From: Amycolatopsis echigonensis
Lineage (GTDB): Bacteria > Actinomycetota > Actinomycetes > Mycobacteriales > Pseudonocardiaceae
DNA length: 64,000 nucleotides
Direction of reading: 5' to 3'
Assembly (NCBI RefSeq): GCF_014174495.1
Contig: NZ_JACJHR010000025.1
Span: 1 to 64,000, forward strand
Below the pieces are notes generated by a model. It did no database searches. It was not told the origin of the DNA and saw nothing but the letters and a program-made list of their open reading frames with translations. The position numbers were made by a program, and so were the translations under genes. Shown here piece by piece: positions 8,334-15,899 of the stretch (the stretch's first letter is position 1; each line of letters begins with the position of its first letter).

Positions 8334-8669
8334 ATGGCTCAGTATTCGACCGCGCTCGACGGGGTGTTCGCCGCCCTCGCCGATCCGACCCGGAGGGCTG
8401 TCGTGCGGCGGCTCGGGCAGGGTCCGGCGAGCGTCGGGGAGCTGGCGGGCGACGCGCCGATGACCTTGCCGTCCTTCATGAAGCACGTGCGGATGCTCGA
8501 ATCGCACGGGTTGATCCGCACCGTGAAGTCCGGGCGGGTGCGGACGTGCGTCCTCAATCGGGACCGCTTCGCGCTCGTCGAGGACTGGCTCGCCGAACAG
8601 CGGCGCGTCTGGGCCGAGCGCACTGACCGCCTCGAACAGTTCGTCACCAGCCAGGAGGACCAGCCGTGA
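8334..8669 (+). CDS. ArsR-family winged-helix regulator
   Basis: A 111-residue ArsR/SmtB-type repressor. Core: LADPTRRAVVRRLGQGPASV, then the recognition helix in LPSFMKHVRMLESHGLIR and the wing KSGRVRTCVLN. No metal-binding cysteines are apparent, as in the subgroup paired with AHSA1/SRPBCC proteins. The start chosen is MAQYST, which fits the family; an in-frame ATG 36 bp upstream adds residues without homology. The stop overlaps the next start (GTGA), so the two are translated together. Confidence 0.9.
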   Translation: MAQYSTALDGVFAALADPTRRAVVRRLGQGPASVGELAGDAPMTLPSFMKHVRMLESHGLIRTVKSGRVRTCVLNRDRFALVEDWLAEQRRVWAERTDRLEQFVTSQEDQP

Positions 8670-9136
8670 ACCCCGATCTCGATCTCGGTCTCGACCGCGT
8701 CATCCGCGCGCCGCGCAAGCGCGTCTGGGACGCCTGGACCGACCCGGCCAGCCTCGCCCGGTGGTGGATTCCGGCCCCGCTGCGGTGCCGCGTCGAGGAA
8801 CTGGACGTGCGCGCCGGGGGTGCGTTCGTCACGAGGATGAGCGAGGACGGCCGCACCTTCGTCCCGCATCTCGACGCGTGTTTCCTGGTGGTCGAGGACT
8901 ATGAGCGGATTGTTTTCACGAACGCGCTCGACAGCACGTGGCGGCCCGCGAATCCGCAGCCGGTCGCGATGACGGCGGAGATCGTCCTTCGCGACCATCC
9001 GGACGACACCGACTACCGCGTCGTCGTGCGGCACGGAGACCCGGCCGCACGGGAACGGCACGCCGACCTCGGATTCGCGGACGGCTGGGGCACTGTCACG
9101 GCTCAGCTCGCCCGGGTCGCGGAAAACGAGTCCTGA
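8666..9136 (+). CDS. SRPBCC/AHSA1-type protein
   Basis: A 156-residue START-like fold protein (activator of Hsp90 ATPase homologue family). The signature RVIRAPRKRVWDAWTDPASL, ARWWIPAP and a C-terminal FADGWGTVTAQLARV are typical. Such proteins bind small hydrophobic ligands; their reaction is generally unknown. The GTG start lies inside the stop of the ArsR gene. ArsR-AHSA1 pairs are common in actinomycetes and the first probably controls the second. Confidence 0.85.
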   Translation: MNPDLDLGLDRVIRAPRKRVWDAWTDPASLARWWIPAPLRCRVEELDVRAGGAFVTRMSEDGRTFVPHLDACFLVVEDYERIVFTNALDSTWRPANPQPVAMTAEIVLRDHPDDTDYRVVVRHGDPAARERHADLGFADGWGTVTAQLARVAENES

Positions 9137-9168
9137 CGCGGGTAGCGCACGACATCACGAATCTGGCC

Positions 9169-9210
9169 TCGTGAGTGGCGATCCCGACTAGAACCGGCAC
9201 GGCCATTCAC
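9169..9210. terminator. Degenerate palindromic terminator
   Basis: GTGAGTGGC (9171-9179) pairs with GCCATTCAC (9202-9210) with one G-T pair. The left half shares CTCGTGAG-GGC-ATCCCG with the perfect hairpin at 4635-4686. It sits between the convergent AHSA1 and alkaline phosphatase genes and overlaps the last codon of the latter. Confidence 0.55.
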
Positions 9211-10433
9211 AGGCGGGCGGCGGACACCATCGCGCGGTAGACGTCGGTGTTGTCGAGCGTCCCGTCAAGCAGGTCCGAGCCGGGGCCGGTCGCGGTGACC
9301 GGGGTCGGAACGCCGCTGTGGTCGCCGGTCGTCCAGTCGACGGTCAGCGAAAGTTTGGTGCCAGGAACGGGAAACGGACCGTCTTCCTTGCCCTCGGGGG
9401 CACCGTCAGTGTCCTCAATGGCCAGTCCGCCCGTCTCGTGGTCACCGCCGATGATCACCAGCGTGTCGGGGTGCGAGCGGGTGAAGCGAAGCACTTCGGC
9501 GACGGCCGAGTCGAGCGCCCGGCCCGCGTCGAGAACGCCGTGCGCGTTGTTCTCGTGGGCCATTCCGTCGATGCCTTCTTCTTCCAGGAACAGGAAGAAA
9601 CCGCGCGGGTTGGCGGAAAGCGTGTCGAGCGCCTTCTTCGCCATCACCGGCAGGGCGACCTTCGGCTGGTACGCGCCCTTGCCGTCCGGGCCGTAGTCGA
9701 CCATGTCCTCGTTGGCGAACAACCCGAGCAGCCGCGGTGCCCGCGTCGCGGCGAGTTCGCTGGCGTTCCGCACGTAGGTGTAGCCGGACCGTTTCGCTTG
9801 CTCGATGAGGTTGCCGTGCGTGCTGCGGCTTTCCTCGCCCGGCTTGTCCGGCCACGCTCCCGGATCGCCCTTCGGCAGCCACCAGTCCTCGCCGCCGCCG
9901 AGGAGGACTTCCGGACGGCTTTCGGCGAGGTACTGCTTCGCGATGTCGCTCTGCAGGTCCCGTGAAGGCACGTGCGACGCGAACGCGGCCGGCGACGCAC
10001 CGGTGACCTGCGCGGTCGTGACCAGACCGGTCGACTTACCGGCGCGTTTCGCCTGCTCGAGGATGGTCGGCAAACGGCGGCCTTGCGCGTCCTGCCCGAC
10101 CGCGCCGTTGCGGGTCTTGTGCCCGGTGGCCAGTGCGGTCGCCGCCGCGGCCGAGTCGGTGACGAGTGCTTCCGGGTCGCCGGGGTCGGTGTGCACCAGG
10201 CCGGTGACCGGGAGCCGGTTCATGACCAGGTCGCCCGCCCGGCCGGTCGTCGCGAGCCGGACGAATTCCCGCTGCGCCGCGCCCATCCCGTCGCCCTGGA
10301 TGTAGACGATGTTGCGCGCTTTCGGCTGCCAGCCGCTGGAGTCCGCGACCGGGCCGTCGCCCGCCATCGCGACCGCGGGCACCGCCCCGGCCACCGCGAG
10401 CGCGGCCGCCGCGAGCACCGTCGTCTTGCGCAT
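9207..10433 (-). CDS. Secreted alkaline phosphatase (PhoA type)
   Basis: A 408-residue exported metalloenzyme that hydrolyses phosphate monoesters. A Sec signal peptide is seen at residues 1-24 (RK, then Ala/Val-rich core, AMA cut). The active-site serine lies in VTDSAAAATALATGHKT, the metal ligands in IQGDGMG, GIDGMAHENN and GGDHETGG, and a late TGDHSG carries the last zinc histidine. Length is close to the family norm. GGAGGG lies 6 bp before the start. A palindrome 16-34 bp upstream may be its operator; no obvious PHO box is seen. Confidence 0.93.
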   Translation of the reverse strand: MRKTTVLAAAALAVAGAVPAVAMAGDGPVADSSGWQPKARNIVYIQGDGMGAAQREFVRLATTGRAGDLVMNRLPVTGLVHTDPGDPEALVTDSAAAATALATGHKTRNGAVGQDAQGRRLPTILEQAKRAGKSTGLVTTAQVTGASPAAFASHVPSRDLQSDIAKQYLAESRPEVLLGGGEDWWLPKGDPGAWPDKPGEESRSTHGNLIEQAKRSGYTYVRNASELAATRAPRLLGLFANEDMVDYGPDGKGAYQPKVALPVMAKKALDTLSANPRGFFLFLEEEGIDGMAHENNAHGVLDAGRALDSAVAEVLRFTRSHPDTLVIIGGDHETGGLAIEDTDGAPEGKEDGPFPVPGTKLSLTVDWTTGDHSGVPTPVTATGPGSDLLDGTLDNTDVYRAMVSAARL

Positions 10434-10448
10434 CCGGACCCTCCTTTA

Positions 10449-10467
10449 GTTAGGAAGCTTTCCTAAC
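10449..10467. promoter_or_regulatory. GTTAGGAA-GCT-TTCCTAAC palindrome
   Basis: Perfect 8-bp arms around a 3-bp centre, directly upstream of the alkaline phosphatase start. The form fits a dimeric repressor site overlapping the promoter. The cognate regulator is not identifiable from the sequence. Confidence 0.5.
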
Positions 10468-10567
10468 ATGATTTCCGGACCACCGCGAGAGCATCACCTG
10501 AACGGACGTGTCCGCCGACGGTGAACAGCACTCCGCCGGGCCTCGGCGCTCATTACGGTTGGCTCCC

Positions 10568-11290
10568 ATGGAGACCGTCACGACGCGCACCGTCGAATAC
10601 CCGGCCGACGGCCTCACCATGGTCGGGCGCCTCGCCGTCCCGGCGGGCACTGATCGGCGGCCCGCGGTCCTGATCGGACCCGAAGGCACCGGCCTGAACG
10701 ACTTCCAACGCGCACGGGCCGATGCGCTCGCTGAACTGGGCTACGTCGCCCTCGCCTTCGACATCCACGGCGGCCGCTGGTTCAGCGATCCCGACGAGAT
10801 GCTGGCGCGCTGCCTTCCGCTGCTCGACGACCCCGACCGGATGCGCGAAATCGGCCGCGCGGCGCTCGGCGTGCTGCTCGCCGAACCGCGGACCGACCCC
10901 AGCCGGATCGCCGGGATCGGCTACGGCACCGGCGGCGCGGTCGTGCTGGAACTCGGCCGCGCGGGCGTGGACCTGCGCGCGATCGGCACGATCAACGGGC
11001 TGGTCACCGGGCGTCCCGGCGAGGCCGCGAACATCCGCTGCCCGGTGTGGGCGGGCGTCGGCTCCGAGGACCCGATCATGCCGGCCGCGCAACGGGACGC
11101 GTTCGCCGCCGAGATGCAGGCCGCGGGCGTCGATTGGCGTCTCACGGTCTACGGCGGCGCCCTGCACGCCTTCCACCACCCGCCGGTCGGCCCGGAGCAG
11201 AGGCTTCTCCCCGGCGTCGGCTACCACCCGGTGCACGCCGAGCGGGCCTGGCGCGACGTCGTGGCCCTGCTCGCCGACAACCTGGGCTAA
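10568..11290 (+). CDS. Dienelactone-hydrolase-like protein lacking the nucleophile
   Basis: A 240-residue alpha/beta-hydrolase of the dienelactone hydrolase family. The nucleophile elbow reads GIGYGTGG (116-123), so the usual Cys or Ser between GY and xGG is Gly120. The acid Asp168 (GSEDPIMP) and His200 (GALHAFHHP; His203/204 nearby) are kept. It may be catalytically dead or use another mechanism. The ATG at 10568 is preferred to one 60 bp upstream because homology begins there. Its stop overlaps the stop of the convergent ROK gene. Confidence 0.85.
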   Translation: METVTTRTVEYPADGLTMVGRLAVPAGTDRRPAVLIGPEGTGLNDFQRARADALAELGYVALAFDIHGGRWFSDPDEMLARCLPLLDDPDRMREIGRAALGVLLAEPRTDPSRIAGIGYGTGGAVVLELGRAGVDLRAIGTINGLVTGRPGEAANIRCPVWAGVGSEDPIMPAAQRDAFAAEMQAAGVDWRLTVYGGALHAFHHPPVGPEQRLLPGVGYHPVHAERAWRDVVALLADNLG

Positions 11291-12420
11291 CGAGCGAGGA
11301 ACGGCCCCGGATCAGCCAAAACGCCGTGGATCGTGCGGCCCGCGGCGCCGAGTGTCGCGGCGGAATCGCCGAGGGCGGACGGGCTCAGCACCGGCACCGA
11401 ACCGCGCAGGCCGGTCAACCTCGCCCGCAGCACCGCCTCCGCGGCGGGGGCCAGCCAGGGAAACAACGGGCCGAACACGCCGCCGAGCACCACGCGGTCC
11501 ACATCCACCAGATTGACCGCCGACGCCAGCGCCAGCCCCAAAGCCTCCCCCGCCGCCGAGACGGCCGACAACGCCGCGTCGTCCGCTTCGGCCAAGGCCG
11601 CGGAGAGTGCGTCCACTGTGGATACTCCGGCCGCGGTCAGCATCGCTTCCTGTCCGGCGTAGGTCTCCAGGCAGCCCGCGGCGCCGCAGCGGCAGGACGG
11701 GCCGGACGGGGAAACCAGCACGTGCCCCAGTTCCCCGCCGGTGCCGCGGAACAACCGCGAGTCCACGACCAGTCCCGCGCCGATGCCGATCTCGCCTGAC
11801 ACATAAAGGAAATCCGCCGCCCCGGCACCGAACCACAGCTCGCCGAGCGCGCCGAGATTCGCTTCGTTGTCCACTGAGACCGGGACCGGCAGGTCCAGCG
11901 AAACGGGCACGTTCCGCCAGCCGAGGTTCGGCGCGCTCAGCACCACGCCGTCCCGCACCGGACCGGACACCGCGAGCACCGCGCCAGCGACCGTCAAACC
12001 CAGCCCGCGCGCCTCAGCCAACTCCGCGGAAGCCAACTCCCGTACCGCGTCCAGCACGGTTTCCGCCGGCGCGCCCCGGTTGTCGCGTTCGATTCGGACC
12101 GACCGGCGGACCGCGCCGGTCAGATCGAGAAGGCACGCGGCGAGATAGTCCACATTGACCTCGAGCCCCAGCGACGCCATCCGCGCGCCGCTCAGCGACA
12201 CCTCGACGCCGGGCCGGCCGCGCTCCCCCGCTCGCACGGCAGCGGTCTCCGCCAGGAACCCCGCGTCCACCAGCGAGCCGACCAAAGTGGACACAGTCGA
12301 CTTGGTCAGCCCGGTCAGCTCCGCCAGCGCGGCGCGGGTGAGCGGGCCGCCGCGGCTGATCTCGCCGAGCACCAGCTCGAGGTTCCGCGCCCGCATCGCT
12401 TCGTGCCGGACCGGCTCCAT
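11287..12420 (-). CDS. ROK-family transcriptional repressor (XylR-like)
   Basis: A 377-residue repressor with an N-terminal winged helix ([20 protein letters not shown]) and a sugar-kinase-like ROK domain. The ROK zinc site appears as [10 protein letters not shown] and the ROK signature as [11 protein letters not shown]...GGELGH. GGAGGTGGA precedes the ATG at 12420. It is divergent from xylA with a perfect inverted repeat between, the standard layout of XylR control: repression released by xylose. Direct evidence for the sugar is only the neighbour. Confidence 0.92.
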   Translation of the reverse strand: MEPVRHEAMRARNLELVLGEISRGGPLTRAALAELTGLTKSTVSTLVGSLVDAGFLAETAAVRAGERGRPGVEVSLSGARMASLGLEVNVDYLAACLLDLTGAVRRSVRIERDNRGAPAETVLDAVRELASAELAEARGLGLTVAGAVLAVSGPVRDGVVLSAPNLGWRNVPVSLDLPVPVSVDNEANLGALGELWFGAGAADFLYVSGEIGIGAGLVVDSRLFRGTGGELGHVLVSPSGPSCRCGAAGCLETYAGQEAMLTAAGVSTVDALSAALAEADDAALSAVSAAGEALGLALASAVNLVDVDRVVLGGVFGPLFPWLAPAAEAVLRARLTGLRGSVPVLSPSALGDSAATLGAAGRTIHGVLADPGPFLAR

Positions 12421-12462
12421 GTCCACCTCCGCTCTTGACGGCCGGGGCGGCCGCGGCGCAGT

Positions 12463-12487
12463 ATTTAGTCTACATCGTGAACTAAAT
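12463..12487. promoter_or_regulatory. XylR-type operator upstream of xylA
   Basis: ATTTAGT (12463-12469) and ACTAAAT (12481-12487) form a perfect inverted repeat with an 11-bp spacer, ending 12 bp before the xylA start. TTAGT/ACTAA half-sites are typical of ROK-type XylR operators. Binding here would block xylA transcription and could also affect the divergent repressor gene. Confidence 0.8.
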
Positions 12488-12499
12488 GAAAGGACGGGC

Positions 12500-13648
12500 A
12501 TGGCCGACTACGCCCCCGTGCCGGAAGACAAATTCTCATTCGGGTTGTGGACCGTCGGCTGGCCCGCGGCCGACCCGTTCGGCGTCGCCACCCGCCCGCC
12601 GCTCGACCCGGTCGAGAGCGTGCACCGGCTGGCGGACCTGGGCGCGTACGGCGTCACCTTCCACGACGACGACCTCCTCGCCACCGAACCGGACCGCGAC
12701 GCCGCGATCGCCAAGTTCAAGCGGGCGCTGGCGGACACCGGCCTGCGCGTGCCGATGGCGACGACGAACCTGTTCAGCCACCCGGTCTTCAAGGACGGCG
12801 GCCTGACCAGCAACGACCGCGACATCCGGCGTTACGCGCTCACCAAGGTCCGGCGCAATCTCGACCTCGCCGCGGAACTCGGGGCGCAGACCTACGTCCT
12901 GTGGGGCGGTCGCGAGGGCGCGGAATCCGACGCGGCGAAAGACGTCCGCGCCGCGCTCGCCCGGTACAAGGAAGGCCTCGACGTCCTCGCCGACTACGCC
13001 GTTTCGCAGGGCTACGACCTCCGGTTCGCGCTCGAGCCGAAGCCGAACGAACCGCGCGGCGACATCCTCCTGCCGACGATCGGCCACGCGCTGGGCTTCA
13101 TCTCGCAGCTGGAGCGGCCCGAACTGTTCGGGCTGAACCCGGAGGTCGGCCACGAGCAGATGGCCGGGCTGAACTTCGTGCACGGCATCGCGCAGGCGCT
13201 GTGGCAGGGCAAGCTGTTCCATCTCGACCTCAACGGCCAGCACGGCCCGAAATACGACCAGGACCTGATCTTCGGCCACGGCGATCTCACCAGCGCGTTC
13301 TTCCTCGTCGACCTGCTGGAGCACGGCGGCTACGACGGCCCGCGCCACTTCGACTACAAACCGCTGCGCACCGAGGATCCCGAGGACGTCTGGGTTTCCG
13401 CGGCGGCGAACATGCGCACCTACCTGATCCTGCGCGAAAAAGCCCGCGCGTTCCGGGCCGATCCGGAAGTCGCCGAAGCGCTTGCCGCGTCGCGGGTCCC
13501 GGAGCTGGCCACGCCGACGCTGTCCGAGGGCGAAACTCTGGACGATCTGGCCGCTGACGACTTCGATGTCGAAGCAGCCGGCCGCCGCGGGTACCACTTC
13601 ACCCGGCTCAACCAGCTGGCCTTGGAGCATCTGCTGGGCGTCCGGTAA
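12500..13648 (+). CDS. xylA: Xylose isomerase
   Basis: A 382-residue class I (Streptomyces/Arthrobacter type) xylose isomerase, converting D-xylose to D-xylulose with two divalent metals. Visible are [10 protein letters not shown] at the N terminus, the catalytic VTFHDDDL, metal ligands in [12 protein letters not shown] and NPEVGHEQM, and the [16 protein letters not shown] block. Length equals the class norm (about 385). AAAGGA lies 5 bp before the ATG. No xylulokinase gene is next to it, so the rest of the pathway is elsewhere. Confidence 0.97.
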   Translation: MADYAPVPEDKFSFGLWTVGWPAADPFGVATRPPLDPVESVHRLADLGAYGVTFHDDDLLATEPDRDAAIAKFKRALADTGLRVPMATTNLFSHPVFKDGGLTSNDRDIRRYALTKVRRNLDLAAELGAQTYVLWGGREGAESDAAKDVRAALARYKEGLDVLADYAVSQGYDLRFALEPKPNEPRGDILLPTIGHALGFISQLERPELFGLNPEVGHEQMAGLNFVHGIAQALWQGKLFHLDLNGQHGPKYDQDLIFGHGDLTSAFFLVDLLEHGGYDGPRHFDYKPLRTEDPEDVWVSAAANMRTYLILREKARAFRADPEVAEALAASRVPELATPTLSEGETLDDLAADDFDVEAAGRRGYHFTRLNQLALEHLLGVR

Positions 13649-13701
13649 ATCAGGCGACGCGGGTGGCGGCGGTGTTTTACCGTTGCGGGCAACACGTTGA
13701 C

Positions 13702-13937
13702 GGAGACGAGTAGCGCGGGGCGCGGCGAGGGACAGAGAGCTGCCGCCGGTGAGAAGGCAGCGTCGCGGCCCCGCGCGAAGACACTCCTGAGTGCGGGGAG
13801 GAAATGCCCCGCCGGCCCGGCCGCCGTCATCCGGCCAGAACGAGGCCGCCCGCCGGGCGGCGAAGGTGCGGTGGCACCGCGAGTGTCCCTTCTCGCCCGC
13901 ACCCCCAAGGGGTCGCCGAGTGCGCTCAGGAGAAGGA
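13702..13937 (+). promoter_or_regulatory. T-box leader, specifier GAC (Asp)
   Basis: Stem I: GGAG/CTCC (13702-13705/13784-13787) and GCGCGGGGC/GCCCCGCGC (13713-13721/13768-13776) enclose a specifier loop with AGTA on the left and GAA-GAC-A on the right; GAC is 13780-13782. The distal part has AGAGAGC and GGTGAGAAGG. The T-box bulge TGGCACCGCG is at 13872-13881. CCTTCTC (13888-13894) can pair with GAGAAGG of the ribosome binding site (13930-13936), helped by CGCAC/GTGCG. No T-run terminator is seen, so control is likely at translation. Confidence 0.9.
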
Positions 13938-15182
13938 ATGAGTACCCGCACCCCGGTGGCCTGCCTGCGTGACCGCGTGGGCTCCACCGTGACGATCGCC
14001 GGCTGGGTGCACCGCCGGCGCGTCTTGAAATCCGTGGCGTTCCTGGTCGTCCGCGACCGATCCGGTACCGCGCAAGCGGTTTTCGCCGAGCCGCCGGATG
14101 TTGCCGAGGAAACCGTTGTGCGGCTCACCGGGCAGGTGGTCGCCAATCCGCGGGCGTCGCAAGGAGTCGAGCTCCGGGAGCCTCTTTGGGAGGTGCTGTC
14201 CGCACCGGAAAAACGGCCGCCGTTCGAACTGTATCGGCCTGAGGTGGCCGCTGGTTTGCCTGTGGTACTGGACAACGCGGCGGTCGCGTTGCGGCATCCG
14301 GTGCTGCGTAGGCGATTCGAGGTGGCCGCGGCCAGCGTCGCGGCGTTTCGGCGAGTGCTGGACGGCCAGGGCTTCACTGAGATCCATACGCCGAAGATCG
14401 TCGCCACCGCGACGGAATCCGGAGCGAATGTGTTCCGGCTCGATTACTTCGGCCGTCCGGCTTGTCTCGCGCAGTCGCCGCAGTTTTTCAAGCAGGCCAT
14501 GGTCGGAGTCTTCGAGCGGGTGTACGAGGTGGGGCCGGTCTTCCGGGCCGAACCCCACGACACCGCACGACATCTGGCTCAGTACACGAGTCTCGACGCG
14601 GAACTGGGCTTCATCTCCGACCACCGGGACGTCATGGCCGTGCTGCGCGACGTCGTGGCGGAGATGGCCGCCGCTGCCGGGCCGGACGCGCCGGTGGTGC
14701 CGGAAGAGATTCCGTCGATCGATTTCGCCGCGGCGCAAGAACTTCTGGCGCGAAACATCGGCGAGGACCCGCGCGGCGAACCGGACCTCGCGCCCGCGCA
14801 CGAACGGTGGCTGTGCGAGTGGGCCGAGCGGGAACACGGGTCGGAATTCCTGTTCGTGACCGGATACCCGATGGCGAAACGGCCGTTCTACACCCAGCCG
14901 GACCCGGCGGACCCGGCCCGGTCGAACAGTTTCGACCTGCTTTTCCGCGGCCTGGAACTGGTCACCGGCGGCCAGCGGCTCCATCGGTACGCGGACTACC
15001 TGGCCGTGCTCGGCGAGGAAGCCGGGCAGTACTCGGACTACCTCGACGCGTTCGCGTACGGAATGCCGCCGCACGGCGGGTTCGCGATCGGGCTGGAGCG
15101 ATGGGTCGCGCGAGTGCTGGGCGCGGCCAATGTGCGCGGGGCGACGCTCTTCCCGCGAGACCTGCACCGCCTGCGCCCGTGA
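13938..15182 (+). CDS. aspS: Archaeal-type aspartyl-tRNA synthetase, T-box controlled
   Basis: A 414-residue class IIb synthetase: OB-fold anticodon domain (about 15-100), motif 2 FRAEPHDTARHLAQY, and motif 3 GGFAIGLERWVARVLG. It lacks the GAD insertion of the usual 590-residue bacterial AspRS, so it is the short archaeal/non-discriminating type, probably a second copy beside a housekeeping enzyme elsewhere. It charges tRNA-Asp and perhaps tRNA-Asn. The leader's GAC specifier supports aspartate. AGGAGAAGGA precedes the ATG. A role in Asp starvation or in tolerance to an AspRS inhibitor is speculation. Confidence 0.9.
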   Translation: MSTRTPVACLRDRVGSTVTIAGWVHRRRVLKSVAFLVVRDRSGTAQAVFAEPPDVAEETVVRLTGQVVANPRASQGVELREPLWEVLSAPEKRPPFELYRPEVAAGLPVVLDNAAVALRHPVLRRRFEVAAASVAAFRRVLDGQGFTEIHTPKIVATATESGANVFRLDYFGRPACLAQSPQFFKQAMVGVFERVYEVGPVFRAEPHDTARHLAQYTSLDAELGFISDHRDVMAVLRDVVAEMAAAAGPDAPVVPEEIPSIDFAAAQELLARNIGEDPRGEPDLAPAHERWLCEWAEREHGSEFLFVTGYPMAKRPFYTQPDPADPARSNSFDLLFRGLELVTGGQRLHRYADYLAVLGEEAGQYSDYLDAFAYGMPPHGGFAIGLERWVARVLGAANVRGATLFPRDLHRLRP

Positions 15183-15186
15183 CGGT

Positions 15187-15229
15187 TCCGGGAGGGGAAC
15201 CCCGCGGAAATCAGGGTGCCCCTCCCGGA
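15187..15229. terminator. Bidirectional terminator hairpin
   Basis: TCCGGGAGGGG (15187-15197) pairs perfectly with CCCCTCCCGGA (15219-15229). It sits between the convergent synthetase and MarR genes. There is no T-run, as is common in this GC range. Confidence 0.7.
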
Positions 15230-15233
15230 CCGC

Positions 15234-15686
15234 TCACTGGGCAGCGAAGGTGAGCGCGCCCAGTGCGGTGACCAACGGGGCCAGCTCCGGAAGTTCCTCC
15301 GCCTCGGCGAGCGCGGCGGAGAGCGCCGCGTCGTGCGTCGGGCGGGCGGCGGCCAGCAGCTTCTGCCCGGACGGGGTGACCTCGGTGTAGATGCCGCGCC
15401 GGTCGTCCTGGCACAGGTACCGCGACAGCAGGCCGCGCTCCTCCAGCCGCGTGACCAGCCGGGTCGTCGCCGACTGGCTCAGCACCACCGCGTTGGCCAG
15501 CTGGCTCATCCGCAGGTGGAAGCCGTCCTGGCGGCCGAGCACGTCGAGCACCGTGTACTCGCTCACCGACAGCTCGTGCTCGCTTTCCAGCGCGCGATTC
15601 AGCCGGTCTTCGATCCGCGCGTGCACCGCCGCCAGCGTCCGCCAGCCTTGCGCGCGCGCCTCGACGGCGTCGTCCGACACCGACAT
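15234..15686 (-). CDS. MarR-family regulator
   Basis: A 150-residue MarR-type dimeric repressor. The winged helix reads LRMSQLANAVVLSQSATTRL with the wing LEERGLLSRYLCQDDRRGIY, and long dimerisation helices lie at both ends. A strong GGAGGAGGTG precedes the ATG. The perfect palindrome GCGCAA-GTA-TTGCGC lies 56-80 bp upstream and is the likely autoregulatory site. No target enzyme is adjacent; the divergent gene is a Ser/Thr kinase, perhaps under the same operator. Confidence 0.9.
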   Translation of the reverse strand: MSVSDDAVEARAQGWRTLAAVHARIEDRLNRALESEHELSVSEYTVLDVLGRQDGFHLRMSQLANAVVLSQSATTRLVTRLEERGLLSRYLCQDDRRGIYTEVTPSGQKLLAAARPTHDAALSAALAEAEELPELAPLVTALGALTFAAQ

Positions 15687-15741
15687 GGTGCACCTCCTCC
15701 AGGCGGCCCGGTTGCGGGCGGCCGCGGCCCCGAGCGTCTTC

Positions 15742-15766
15742 GGCGCGCGCAAGTATTGCGCGCGCC
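15742..15766. promoter_or_regulatory. Palindromic operator, MarR/kinase divergent region
   Basis: GGCGCGCGCAA (15742-15752) and TTGCGCGCGCC (15756-15766) are perfect 11-bp arms around GTA. A TTGC/GCAA-bounded palindrome of this size is characteristic of MarR-family sites. A second, weaker repeat (AGTACT...TGTACT) lies just to the right. Confidence 0.65.
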
Positions 15767-15899
15767 GGTAGTACTCAGCTGCCACTGTACTCGCGAAACG
15801 GCCGGGCGGGCTCCTCCGCCAGCCTGACCAGCTCCGCTTTGGCCTCCGCCCGACGGCGAGTAAATTGGCCCCGCTACCCCGGGGGAAGGGCGATCGGAG

